From the NCBI GenBank assembly GCA_012519055.1, contig JAAYQU010000043.1, forward strand, positions 1 through 64,000: 64,000 bases of DNA. The letters run 5' to 3'. Below the pieces are notes generated by a model. It was not told the origin of the DNA. It saw only the letters and a program-made list of their open reading frames with translations, and ran no database searches. The translations under genes and the position numbers were made by a program. Positions 26,108-34,470 of this stretch are shown piece after piece. This DNA comes from Bacteroidales bacterium. GTDB lineage: Bacteria; Bacteroidota; Bacteroidia; Bacteroidales; Salinivirgaceae. Positions within the stretch are counted from its first letter, which is position 1. Every line of letters starts with the position of its first letter.

Positions 26108-26461
26108 ATGAAAAAATGGGTGTTTATATTTATGGGATTATTATGCACAGCAATAGGTATTGTTGGAATATTTGTTCCGCTTCTGCCTACAACCCCTCTG
26201 CTATTGGCTGCAATATTCTTTTTTACGCATAGCTCCCCAAAGTTAAAAGAGAGAATTTTTAGTTGCAGGATATTAAAAAAGTATGTAGAGCCCTATATTA
26301 ACAACCAACCTGTTCCGAAAACAACAAAAATTCGCACTATAATGTTTCTATGGTTGGCTTTGTCAATAAGTGCAATATTTGTCTGTCACAAATGGTGGTT
26401 ACTGCTAATATTACTTGCTGTTGGAATTGGAGTTACAGCACACATTGCGAAATTAAAGTAA
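26108..26461 (+). CDS. DUF454 (YbaN-like) membrane protein
   Basis: A 117-residue protein with three to four hydrophobic segments. The first 35 residues (MKKWVFIFMGLLCTAIGIVG then FVPLLPTTPLLLAAIFFF) are the DUF454 signature with the conserved PLLPTTP loop. I chose the ATG at 26108 because an upstream ATG at 26045 adds a non-conserved 21-residue leader. The 3' end overlaps the convergent MmcQ/YjbR gene by nine bases. Function of the family is not established. Confidence 0.8.
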   Translation: MKKWVFIFMGLLCTAIGIVGIFVPLLPTTPLLLAAIFFFTHSSPKLKERIFSCRILKKYVEPYINNQPVPKTTKIRTIMFLWLALSISAIFVCHKWWLLLILLAVGIGVTAHIAKLK

Positions 26462-26833
26462 CTGGTCATTTTTTAACTCTGACTGCTTTTTACGTGGCAA
26501 TTTATTGAAAACCAAATCATAAGAGTGGTCGATTAATTCAACAATCAATTTTTTAGGAACTGAGCCGTCTATGAAAATCATATTCCAGTGCCTTTTATTC
26601 ATGTGATATGCAGGCTGAATGGAGTCGTATTTCTCGCGCAGTTCTACAGAACGTTCCGGTGAGCATTTTAGAGAAATTACCAGCCTAGGTTCGTCCAGCG
26701 GTATCATAGCAAACATTTTTCCGCCAACTTTGAAGATTAAAGTAACATCGTCAAATGGAAATTCTTCTGTAGTGAAGGGCTTTTGAATACAGTACTCGCG
26801 TATTGTTTCTACATTTAATTCGTTGATTATCAT
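26453..26833 (-). CDS. MmcQ/YjbR family protein
   Basis: A 126-residue protein with the family's double-wing DNA-binding-like fold: IREYCIQKPFTTEEFPFDDVTLIFKVGGKMFAMI, then RLVISLKCSPERSVELREKYDSIQPAYHMNKRHWNMIFIDG. Length and start are normal. The family was named from plasmid-borne and chromosomal genes of unknown role; DNA binding is assumed from structure. It converges on and overlaps the DUF454 gene by nine bases. Confidence 0.88.
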   Translation of the reverse strand: MIINELNVETIREYCIQKPFTTEEFPFDDVTLIFKVGGKMFAMIPLDEPRLVISLKCSPERSVELREKYDSIQPAYHMNKRHWNMIFIDGSVPKKLIVELIDHSYDLVFNKLPRKKQSELKNDQLL

Positions 26834-26904
26834 AGCTTTTTATCTAAATAAACATACTATTGTTTAAAAGTAAACTCACGGTATAAATCAAAACAGACAA
26901 TCAT

Positions 26905-26938
26905 TTTGCGGTAATACCATTAAAAAAATTTATTTTTG
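26905..26938 (+). promoter_or_regulatory. Promoter for the TlpA-like lipoprotein gene
   Basis: TTTG at 26905-26908 and TATTTTTG at 26931-26938, spaced by 22 bases, match the Bacteroidota -33/-7 pair. RNA would begin near 26945, which supports the ATG at 27005 and rules against an in-frame ATG at 26936 that lies inside the -7 region. Confidence 0.55.
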
Positions 26939-27004
26939 CATAATTATATATCAACAACGCAAATTACAGAAAATTTATTTAACATTAAACTTATATCAAA
27001 AACA

Positions 27005-28213
27005 ATGAGAACATTTTTTTCAATATCCATACTCTCTACAATGCTATTAGTCAGTTCCTGCATTGGAGGCGAGACCGAACCACAAATAAAAGGGTCGATT
27101 TATGAAGGTGGGGAAAAAATAGTTTATTTGCTCGATTTGTCGAAAAAAGGCTCAAAACCTGATAGCGTACAACTATCAGTTAACGGTGATTTTCAATTCT
27201 TTGTGGATATTGAGGAGCCTAAAGATTTACTTTTGTATTTCGACCAGGAGAATTATTTAAGACTACTACTCTTACCCGACGAAACAGCTATAATAACAGC
27301 TGATGCCGCCGATTTACTGGCAACATACAGAGTTGAAGGAAGTCCTCATTCAGAAATATTACGTGAAGTTATGTATGCCAATTGGCTCGACAATATCATA
27401 ATAGATAGTCTTAACATGGTATATAAAACCAACGAGAATAGCCCCAGACTGCTTCAAATAATGGAACAGCTGAACTCTGAAGCAATCGTAATCAGAGATA
27501 AACAAAGAGCTTATTTAGAATCAGTTATAAAAGAGAATAAATCATCGTTAGTGTCATATGTTGCGCTATCAATGCAACTTGGAGTAAATAAGCTATTTAA
27601 CCCAACTGCTGATTCACAATGGTTTAAAATGGTGGACTCTATGGTAAATGCTGACTTTCCTGAAACAACAATTGCAAACACCATAAGAACCTTTGTCGAA
27701 GCCAATGAAACCCGTATAAAAAACAATCTTACAGCTGAACAAAGATTGGAAGTAGGTAGCGTCGCTCCGGAAATATCATTACCAAATGTAAATGGCGACA
27801 CTCTCAAACTCTCGTCACTACGTGGCAAGTACGTACTTATCGACTTTTGGGCATCTTGGTGTAAGCCTTGCCGGCTAGAAAATCAAAATCTCTTGAGAAA
27901 TTACAACATATTCAGATGGCGAAATTTTGCTATTTATCAAGTGTCGTTAGACAAAGATAAATCGGAGTGGCAGAAAGCAATACGAGCAGATTATTTAAGC
28001 TGGGCAAACGTCAGTGATCTAAAATTTTGGGACAATCAAGCAGCAAAAGATTACAACATAGAGGGAATACCTTCAAATTTTCTAATAGATCCACAAGGAG
28101 TAATAATTGCACGCGATATATACGGCGATGAGTTGACTAAAAAACTCCGAGAAATTTTCCCATATATTCCTCGTAAAGTTGTTGAACCAACAGTAAGCAC
28201 AGTGTCAGAATAG
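27005..28213 (+). CDS. TlpA-like thiol-disulfide lipoprotein with DUF4369-type N-domain
   Basis: A 402-residue lipoprotein (MRTFFSISILSTMLLVSSC, lipobox VSSC). The N-terminal ~110 residues form a beta-rich DUF4369-type domain (IKGSIYEGGEKIVYLLDLS, then DLLLYFDQENYLRLLLLPDE). A helical middle part follows and then a thioredoxin-like AhpC/TlpA domain (VGSVAPEISLPNVNGDTLKLSSLRGKYV split by the usual spacing) with the active site WASWCKPCR. The cis-proline loop is GIPSNFLI. It likely reduces or handles disulfides in the periplasm. Fourteen bases separate it from lpxH, so the two probably share a transcript. Confidence 0.85.
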   Translation: MRTFFSISILSTMLLVSSCIGGETEPQIKGSIYEGGEKIVYLLDLSKKGSKPDSVQLSVNGDFQFFVDIEEPKDLLLYFDQENYLRLLLLPDETAIITADAADLLATYRVEGSPHSEILREVMYANWLDNIIIDSLNMVYKTNENSPRLLQIMEQLNSEAIVIRDKQRAYLESVIKENKSSLVSYVALSMQLGVNKLFNPTADSQWFKMVDSMVNADFPETTIANTIRTFVEANETRIKNNLTAEQRLEVGSVAPEISLPNVNGDTLKLSSLRGKYVLIDFWASWCKPCRLENQNLLRNYNIFRWRNFAIYQVSLDKDKSEWQKAIRADYLSWANVSDLKFWDNQAAKDYNIEGIPSNFLIDPQGVIIARDIYGDELTKKLREIFPYIPRKVVEPTVSTVSE

Positions 28214-28226
28214 AATGCAGCGTTAA

Positions 28227-28982
28227 ATGATAGAAGAGAAAAAAATATATTTTGCCTCTGATGCACATTTAGGCTTTCCAAGTCTCAAAGAAGGAAGAGA
28301 ACGCGAAATGATTTTTGTTTCGTGGCTCGATTCCATAAAAGATGACGTTAGAGAGCTGTTTCTATTAGGTGATATTTTCGACTTTTGGTTTGAATATAAA
28401 CGTGTGGTTCCTCGTGGCTACACGAGAACTATTGGACGCTTAGCCGATTTTACTGACAGAGGCATAAAAGTACATTTTTTTACAGGAAATCACGATCTAT
28501 GGATACGCGACTATTTGACCACGGAGGCTGGGATTATTTTACATCGCGAACCATTTATTACCGAGTTTTCCGGCAAAACATTCTATTTAGCACACGGAGA
28601 CGGATTAGGGAAAGGCGACAGAGGTTACAAAGTACTTAAATGGATATTTACAAACCGTGTTCTACATTGGCTTTTCTCACGACTACATCCAAACTTTGCA
28701 CTTTGGTTGGCACATAGCTGGAGCAACAAAAGTCGCTATGCTAAAGGTGTTGTAGCCGACACCTTGGACGAAGAAAACGATATTTTACTAAATTTCGCCA
28801 AGGCGATAGAAAAAGAACAACACCACGATTATTACATTTTCGGTCATCGCCACCGACCTATTGATATGACTATTTGCAACGATAGAGCACGGTTTATTAA
28901 CCTTGGTGATTGGCTCACACTATTTAGTTATGGTGTTTTTGATGGTAAAGAGTTTTACCTAAAATTTTACGAAAAACAATAA
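28227..28982 (+). CDS. lpxH: UDP-2,3-diacylglucosamine diphosphatase
   Basis: Hydrolyses UDP-2,3-diacylglucosamine to lipid X in lipid A synthesis, at the inner face of the inner membrane. Metallophosphatase motifs are complete: SDAHLGFP, LGDIFDFWFEY, FFTGNHDLWI, LAHGDGLGKGDRGYK and IFGHRHRPI. Length of 251 residues is normal for the Bacteroidota enzyme. The DFWFEY and GDGLGKGDRGY segments are characteristic of LpxH rather than general phosphoesterases. Confidence 0.88.
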   Translation: MIEEKKIYFASDAHLGFPSLKEGREREMIFVSWLDSIKDDVRELFLLGDIFDFWFEYKRVVPRGYTRTIGRLADFTDRGIKVHFFTGNHDLWIRDYLTTEAGIILHREPFITEFSGKTFYLAHGDGLGKGDRGYKVLKWIFTNRVLHWLFSRLHPNFALWLAHSWSNKSRYAKGVVADTLDEENDILLNFAKAIEKEQHHDYYIFGHRHRPIDMTICNDRARFINLGDWLTLFSYGVFDGKEFYLKFYEKQ

Positions 28983-29123
28983 ACTTGCATTGTTGCATTA
29001 AACAATTAATTATATTGCCATTATTAGATACAAAAAATCAAAATAGGTTTGTCTCAATCATACTTTTTTGATAAAATAGACCAAATCATACGTAAACCTT
29101 ACCTTTCGAACTGATTTTTAATG

Positions 29124-29131
29124 TATCTTTG
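29124..29131 (+). promoter_or_regulatory. -7 box for the leucine-rich-repeat gene
   Basis: TATCTTTG, an exact TAnnTTTG match, with a weak TTTC at the -33 place (29104-29107). RNA from about 29137 would include only the ATG at 29163, which has AGGAG upstream, and not an in-frame ATG at 29121. Confidence 0.5.
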
Positions 29132-29162
29132 TTATGCTCAATTAATAGGAGAACACTTTCCA

Positions 29163-29651
29163 ATGGAACACGACGATATACTTGAATTTATTAATAACGC
29201 TAAAATCAACAATTTGCGAAGTATTGACCTGTCAAACAGGGATATAACAGAAATACCACACGAAATTGGCAAACTTACCGATCTTGAATATTTAGATTTT
29301 AGCTACAACAAAATATCAAACTTACCCCCTGAAATTGGGAACCTCACTAACTTAAAGAGTTTACTGTTGATGAAAAACGAAATAGACGTTTTACCACCAG
29401 AAGTTGGCAACCTCAAAAAATTAAAACTTTTAGATGTTAGTCATAACCGTATTACAGAACTCCCACAAACAATGGGCTCTTTAACAGAACTTAAAACATT
29501 AGATGCAAGCTACTGTTCTATTCGCACTCTTCCTGTGTCATACAACGAATTGCCGAGTTTGAAGGAGTTATATCTGGAAGAGAATCCCCTTGCATCTCCT
29601 CACGATAAAATTGCAGATAGACTTTATGCCTCTATGCACTTTCTGACGTAA
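29163..29651 (+). CDS. Leucine-rich-repeat protein
   Basis: A 162-residue protein of about five leucine-rich repeats of the 23-residue bacterial type (pattern L.YLDFSYNKISNLPPEIGNL), with a short N-terminal cap (MEHDDILEFINNAKIN) and a C-terminal cap. No signal peptide is present when the ATG at 29163 is used, so it should be cytosolic. This start is preferred because AGGAG lies ahead of it and a -7 box overlaps the earlier ATG. LRR proteins are protein-binding; the partner is unknown. Confidence 0.75.
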   Translation: MEHDDILEFINNAKINNLRSIDLSNRDITEIPHEIGKLTDLEYLDFSYNKISNLPPEIGNLTNLKSLLLMKNEIDVLPPEVGNLKKLKLLDVSHNRITELPQTMGSLTELKTLDASYCSIRTLPVSYNELPSLKELYLEENPLASPHDKIADRLYASMHFLT

Positions 29652-29746
29652 GAAAAGAAAATTTCGGGGTCGGAGAAAGTTACATTTCACGTTTTTAACA
29701 TAGCTGCAATAAGAAAAAGCAGCGAAACAAAATTAAGTTAAAAGTC

Positions 29747-29788
29747 AAAAAAGCGGTCACTTCGATAAACTTAGTAACCGCTTTTTAC
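29747..29788. terminator. Bidirectional hairpin terminator between LRR and fumarate reductase genes
   Basis: An A-run, then GCGGT (29753-29757) pairing with ACCGC (29777-29781), then TTTTT. The A and T runs on the two sides allow it to work on both strands for the convergent genes. It is homologous to the hairpin at 21179-21210. Confidence 0.7.
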
Positions 29789-29817
29789 TTATAAATTTAT
29801 AAAATTTTAACCCTTTA

Positions 29818-30561
29818 TCAATCTTTGAACTTCGCTGACAAAAACTCTCTATTTAAACGTGCGATGTTAGCAATAGTAATACCTTTGGGACATTCAGCCT
29901 CGCAGGCTCCAGTGTTTGTACAGTTTCCAAATCCAAGTTCGTCCATTTTTGCAACCATTGCTTTGGCGCGCCTTGCAGCTTCAGGTTTTCCTTGAGGAAG
30001 TAGTGCCAAGTGCGATACTTTTGCCGACACAAACAACATTGCCGAAGCATTTTTACATGCTGCAACACACGCACCACAACCAATACATGAAGCGGGATCA
30101 AAAGCAAGTTCGAAATGGTGCTTATTTACAGGAATGGCGTTTGCGTCTTGGGCTGCACCAGCATTTACAGATATAAATCCACCTGCATACATGATTTTTT
30201 CAAAAGCTTTACGATCAACTATTAAGTCCTTGATTACAGGAAAAGCTCCTGAACGCCATGGTTCTACAGTAATGGTGTCGCCATCTTTAAACTCACGCAT
30301 GTAAAGTTCACAAGTTGTGATTTTTCCTAATTTGCCGTGTGGGTGTCCGTTTATATACAGGCCACAACAACCGCAAATACCTTCGCGACAATCGCTTTCA
30401 AATGCAACAGGCTCCTTGCCTGCTTCAACCAAAGTACTATTAAGATAGTCTAACATTTCAAGGAAAGACATTTCTACAGAAACGTTGTCTAGATTATAGG
30501 TTTCAAATCTACCTTTGGCTTTAGCATTTTGTTGTCGCCATATTTTAAGTGTGATATTCAT
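29818..30561 (-). CDS. frdB: Fumarate reductase/succinate dehydrogenase iron-sulfur subunit
   Basis: Carries electrons between the flavin and the membrane heme. It has the 2Fe-2S plant-ferredoxin loop ([19 protein letters not shown] ... C), then the 4Fe-4S set [15 protein letters not shown] and the last cluster set [15 protein letters not shown], for which the pattern CxxxxxC..C is as in the Bacteroidota enzyme. Length of 247 residues is normal. Third gene of the operon after the cytochrome b and flavoprotein genes. Confidence 0.92.
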   Translation of the reverse strand: MNITLKIWRQQNAKAKGRFETYNLDNVSVEMSFLEMLDYLNSTLVEAGKEPVAFESDCREGICGCCGLYINGHPHGKLGKITTCELYMREFKDGDTITVEPWRSGAFPVIKDLIVDRKAFEKIMYAGGFISVNAGAAQDANAIPVNKHHFELAFDPASCIGCGACVAACKNASAMLFVSAKVSHLALLPQGKPEAARRAKAMVAKMDELGFGNCTNTGACEAECPKGITIANIARLNREFLSAKFKD

Positions 30562-30614
30562 TTTTTAACTGTTTTTATATTTTTTAGAAATATCCAATAA
30601 AACTAATTATACAA

Positions 30615-32534
30615 TTATTTATAACTTCTCTCTTGCAACTGAACATATTCAAACTTAAGTTCTTCTTTATGCATCACAGGCTCTTGTTCCTTGCCCTTAT
30701 ATTCCCATGCAGCAACGTATGCAAAATTTTCGTCATCGCGTTTGGTTTCTCCTGAATCAGTTTGGCTCTCCTCGCGGAAGTGCGCACCGCAGCTCTCTTT
30801 TCTGTTAAGAGCATCATGACAAAGTAGTTGCGACAACTCGAAGTAATCAGCAACGCGACCAGCTTTTTCCAAATCTTGGTTAACTCCTTCAGCCGTGCCA
30901 GTAATTCTCAGGTCTTTCCAGAACTCTTGCTCAAGTTCTTTTATCAAAACTAAAGCCTTTTTTAAGCCCTCCTCGTTACGATACATACCACAGTAATCCC
31001 ACATGATTTTTCCCAAACGCTTATGGAATGATGTTGCCGTTTTGGTTCCTTTGACATTCATTAAACGTTCTACTTTATCTTTGACCTGTTTTTCTGCCTC
31101 TTTAAACTCGGGCAACTCATTTGATATTCTGGGCACACGTATCTGATCTGATAAATAGTCGGCAATTGTGTATGGTAAAATAAAATATCCATCTCCTGCA
31201 CATTGCATTAACGAGCTTGCTCCCAGACGGTTAGCTCCGTGGTCAGAGAAGTTGGACTCTCCAATTGCAAATAGACCAGGAATTGTTGTCATAAGGTTAT
31301 AGTCAACCCATAATCCGCCCATGGTGTAGTGTCCCGCTGGATAGATACGCATTGGGGTATTGTACGGTGATTCGCCTATAATTTTTTCGTACATCTCGAA
31401 CAAGTTGCCATATTTCCCTTCGATAGCTGATTTTCCTTGCTCTTTTATTGCATCACGGAAATCTAAATAAACCGATAAGCCTGACTCTCCTACTCCATAG
31501 CCTGCATCACAACGCTCTTTGGCGGCACGTGAAGCTACGTCGCGTGGAACAAGGTTTCCGTAAGATGGATAACGTCTCTCGAGATAGTAATCGCGCTCAT
31601 CTTCAGGGATATCGTTTGGATTACGTTTATCGCCTTTTGTTTTGGGAACCCAAACTCTACCATCGTTTCTTAGCGACTCACTCATCAGAGTTAGTTTTGC
31701 CTGATAATCGTTAAGAACAGGTATTGATGTCGGGTGTATTTGTATAAAACTTGGGTTTGCGAAATAAGCACCGCGCTTGAATGCGCTCCATGCTGCTGAA
31801 CCGTTGCTATTTATCGCTAATGTCGACAGATAGTAGATTGTTCCGTAACCACCTGTTGCCAAAACAACTGCATGTGCTGAGTGTCTCTCTATTTCGCCTG
31901 TTACAAGATTTCGTGTGATAATTCCACGCGCTCTCCCATCAACCACAACTAAATCTAACATCTCTTGACGTGGATACATCGTAACAGTTCCAGCTTGTAT
32001 TTGTCGTGCTAAAGCCCCATATCCACCTAAAAGACAGTGTTGTCCGGTTAACCCTTTAGCATAAAATGTGCGACTTACTTGTACCCCACCAAACGAACGA
32101 TTATCTAACAATCCGCCATAATCGCGAGTAAATGGCACTCCGATAGCGGTGTAGTGGTCGATAACATCATTGCTAACCTCAGCAGCCCTGTAAACATTGG
32201 CTTCACGTGCACGATAGTCTCCACCTTTTATCATATCGAAAAAGAGACGGAATACACTATCACCATCGTTTTTATAGTTTTTTGCAGCGTTGATACCTCC
32301 TTGTGCCGCAACAGAGTGCGCCCTACGTGGCGAGTCTTGATAACAGAATACTTTTACGTTGTATCCCATTTCACCAAGCGTTGAGGCAGCGCCCGAGCCG
32401 GCTAAACCTGTTCCGACAACAATAATGTCTAATCTTTTTCGGTTTGCAGGGTTAACAAGTTTTAATGATGCTTTATGTTTTGTCCACTTCTCGGCTAATG
32501 GACCTTCAGGTATTTTTGAATCTAATTTTGACAT
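30615..32534 (-). CDS. frdA: Fumarate reductase/succinate dehydrogenase flavoprotein subunit
   Basis: Catalytic subunit that interconverts fumarate and succinate. The N-terminal FAD-binding fold reads [19 protein letters not shown]; the covalent FAD His sits in [17 protein letters not shown]; the active-site segments include [36 protein letters not shown] and [19 protein letters not shown]. Length of 639 residues fits the Bacteroidota form. Direction cannot be read from sequence; in anaerobic Bacteroidota it works as fumarate reductase. Between the iron-sulfur and cytochrome b genes in one operon. Confidence 0.93.
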   Translation of the reverse strand: MSKLDSKIPEGPLAEKWTKHKASLKLVNPANRKRLDIIVVGTGLAGSGAASTLGEMGYNVKVFCYQDSPRRAHSVAAQGGINAAKNYKNDGDSVFRLFFDMIKGGDYRAREANVYRAAEVSNDVIDHYTAIGVPFTRDYGGLLDNRSFGGVQVSRTFYAKGLTGQHCLLGGYGALARQIQAGTVTMYPRQEMLDLVVVDGRARGIITRNLVTGEIERHSAHAVVLATGGYGTIYYLSTLAINSNGSAAWSAFKRGAYFANPSFIQIHPTSIPVLNDYQAKLTLMSESLRNDGRVWVPKTKGDKRNPNDIPEDERDYYLERRYPSYGNLVPRDVASRAAKERCDAGYGVGESGLSVYLDFRDAIKEQGKSAIEGKYGNLFEMYEKIIGESPYNTPMRIYPAGHYTMGGLWVDYNLMTTIPGLFAIGESNFSDHGANRLGASSLMQCAGDGYFILPYTIADYLSDQIRVPRISNELPEFKEAEKQVKDKVERLMNVKGTKTATSFHKRLGKIMWDYCGMYRNEEGLKKALVLIKELEQEFWKDLRITGTAEGVNQDLEKAGRVADYFELSQLLCHDALNRKESCGAHFREESQTDSGETKRDDENFAYVAAWEYKGKEQEPVMHKEELKFEYVQLQERSYK

Positions 32535-32571
32535 AACTTAATGTTTTTAAATCTTTTAATTAACATAATGC

Positions 32572-33276
32572 TTACACACATTGTTGAAATAGTCTGAAGT
32601 AAATTGGTATTATTGCAAATCCTGTTGCAACAACAACTGCAAATATCAATGCGATGGTTTTTAGACGTGGCAACCAAATATCATTGTTAAATCCTATACT
32701 TTGGAAAGCCGACCAAAACCCATGTGTTAAATGAAGTCCTAGCAGAATAGCACCCGCAATATACAATAAGCTGTATACCAGACTGCCTTTAAATAACGAT
32801 GATACCAAAAGATAACTGTTTTTCATTGTCTCGCCATTTACAACAATATCACTATAAAGTGGATCTCCTGTAAATTTCATTTTAATAAAGAAATTCATTA
32901 GGTGTAGCACTAAAAACACAGCTATTAATCCACCCAAAATGAACATATTACGTGATGCCCACGAAACACCAGCAGCAGTTCGCGATTTTGCATACCCTTT
33001 AGGTCGGGCTAACAAATTCTGAATTGTAAGGGTAATTGTGTATGCAATGTGTATTAAAAAACCAATTGCCAACACCGGCTCAACAACTTTTATTATCGGG
33101 TTTGTTCCCATAAAATTAGCAGCGATATTATACATATCACCCGTATCGTCTATCACAAGCATTAAATTTACGGTTAAATGAACCGTAATAAATGCCATCA
33201 AAAAAAGACCCGATAGCGAAACCACAAACTTTTTCCCTATCGATGAAGTTAGCAGAAAGTTCTTCATAAATTTCAA
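32572..33276 (-). CDS. frdC: Fumarate reductase/succinate dehydrogenase cytochrome b subunit
   Basis: A 234-residue integral membrane protein with five hydrophobic helices, anchoring the complex and passing electrons to or from quinone. His residues suited to heme binding occur in the helices TVHLTVNLMLV, GFLIHIAYTIT, LVLHLMNFFI and GLHLTHGFWSAF, which fits the di-heme single-subunit (type B) anchors. First gene of the three-gene operon on the minus strand. Confidence 0.9.
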   Translation of the reverse strand: MKFMKNFLLTSSIGKKFVVSLSGLFLMAFITVHLTVNLMLVIDDTGDMYNIAANFMGTNPIIKVVEPVLAIGFLIHIAYTITLTIQNLLARPKGYAKSRTAAGVSWASRNMFILGGLIAVFLVLHLMNFFIKMKFTGDPLYSDIVVNGETMKNSYLLVSSLFKGSLVYSLLYIAGAILLGLHLTHGFWSAFQSIGFNNDIWLPRLKTIALIFAVVVATGFAIIPIYFRLFQQCV

Positions 33277-33639
33277 TTTTACGATTTATAGTTTATTAAT
33301 TCTTTATTTCACATTATCACATATACCCAAGAACTATGCCTTTTTATGTGGTATTATTATATAATGTCAAAAATCTATTTCTTAATTAAATTTTGGTGTT
33401 TTGGTTTGGCGCAAATATATACAAAAAGCGCAAACAAAATTGCTTTTATAATCTGTTTGCAAACATATACAATAAATGCTTATTACAGCATTCTAAACAG
33501 CTAAAGAAAAATTAATTTTCTTCGCATTTTTGCTTAGAAAAACAAATAATTCTCCGCAAAAGTCATACTTCATATACAAAAACATTGCTAGACCTAATTA
33601 TAATACAGACAAATTTCTTTCTTCCGATAAACCAATCGC
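33277..33639 (-). other. Upstream region of the fumarate reductase operon
   Basis: No gene is visible between 33277 and 33731. On the minus strand TATATTTG (plus-strand CAAATATA at 33412-33419) fits the -7 consensus and would give a leader of about 130 bases before the cytochrome b start. The -33 partner is not well placed (the nearest TTTG sequences are about 15 bases away). The rest up to the hairpin at 33650 is A/T-rich and shows nothing I recognise. Confidence 0.35.
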
Positions 33640-33649
33640 TCAAAAGCAA

Positions 33650-33685
33650 AAGAGCAAGAGTGACATATTTGTCACTCTTGCTCTT
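33650..33685 (-). terminator. Strong rho-independent terminator of the cupin lipoprotein gene
   Basis: A perfect 16-bp stem (AAGAGCAAGAGTGACA and its complement) closes a four-base loop, followed on the minus strand by TTTGCTTTTG. It lies 47 bases past the cupin gene's stop and shields the fumarate reductase promoter from read-through. Confidence 0.8.
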
Positions 33686-33731
33686 AAACTTGAGTTTAAC
33701 AACAATCTTAGTAAATACTAACTACCAATGA

Positions 33732-34268
33732 CTAATGATCATGATCATGGTCATGGTCATGTTCAATTCCTTCTGCTCGGGTTTGATGAACTGTTCCACG
33801 TGCATGCTCAGCAGGTGCATAGATCGAATAAAGTTTCAGCGGCTTGTCACCAGTGTTTTTTAAGTTGTGCCATTTTCCAGCAGGGATAAAGAGTGCAAAA
33901 TCATCTTTTACCTCACGCTCAAAATCTAGATTATCTTCTGTATCTCCCATATACACAATTCCTTTTCCTTCTTCCACTCGAATAAACTGGTCGGTCTGGG
34001 TATGAAGTTCTAAACCAATATCCTCGCCTGGTTGTAAAGTCATTAAGGTCATTTGAATAAAATTGCCTGTCCAGAAAGCCGTACGGAAGTTTACATTTCT
34101 GCTCGTTACATCCTCGATGTCAAAAACGATAGGTTCTGCACCATAATCCACTAACTCTATCTGTTCAGTTAATTCATTGATATCAACCTCTATTGTTTCA
34201 GTTTTTGGATTACCACAGCTGGCAATAAAAATTGCAACGGAAATTAAAAATAAAGTACTTTTTTTCAT
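33732..34268 (-). CDS. Cupin-domain lipoprotein with His/Asp tail
   Basis: A 178-residue exported protein with a lipoprotein signal (lipobox IASC, Cys about 18). A single cupin domain occupies about residues 60-155: WTGNFIQMTLMTLQPGEDIGLELHTQTDQFIRVEEGKG, then FALFIPAGKWHNLKNTGD, giving His/Glu metal ligands. The C-terminus alternates His and Asp for nine residues, a likely metal-binding tail. The substrate is unknown. It has its own terminator and is divergent from the TPR-phosphatase gene. Confidence 0.75.
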   Translation of the reverse strand: MKKSTLFLISVAIFIASCGNPKTETIEVDINELTEQIELVDYGAEPIVFDIEDVTSRNVNFRTAFWTGNFIQMTLMTLQPGEDIGLELHTQTDQFIRVEEGKGIVYMGDTEDNLDFEREVKDDFALFIPAGKWHNLKNTGDKPLKLYSIYAPAEHARGTVHQTRAEGIEHDHDHDHDH

Positions 34269-34420
34269 GCTAATAAAGATTTATAAATTTGATTGCTACT
34301 ATCTATTTATGTATTAAAAATGAGAACAAGGTCTTAATGTCCAGGTTTATCCTGATTTGTAAAGATAGTAAATTATTAATTGCTAATTGAGTATGCTCGA
34401 TTTATTTTTTTAATTAATCT

Positions 34421-34451
34421 TTTGACAAGCACATTACTTTTCGTATCTTGG
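34421..34451 (+). promoter_or_regulatory. Promoter for the first TPR signalling gene
   Basis: TTTG at 34421-34424, a 19-base spacer and TATCTTGG at 34444-34451 (one mismatch to TAnnTTTG). RNA would start near 34458 and the ATG at 34471 would be about 13 bases in. Confidence 0.5.
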
Positions 34452-34470
34452 CACAAAGATTTTGAGATAT

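Noticed and set aside
26936-27004. Upstream ATG for the TlpA-like gene
   Set aside because: It lies inside the -7 promoter box, and the lipoprotein signal peptide starts only at 27005.
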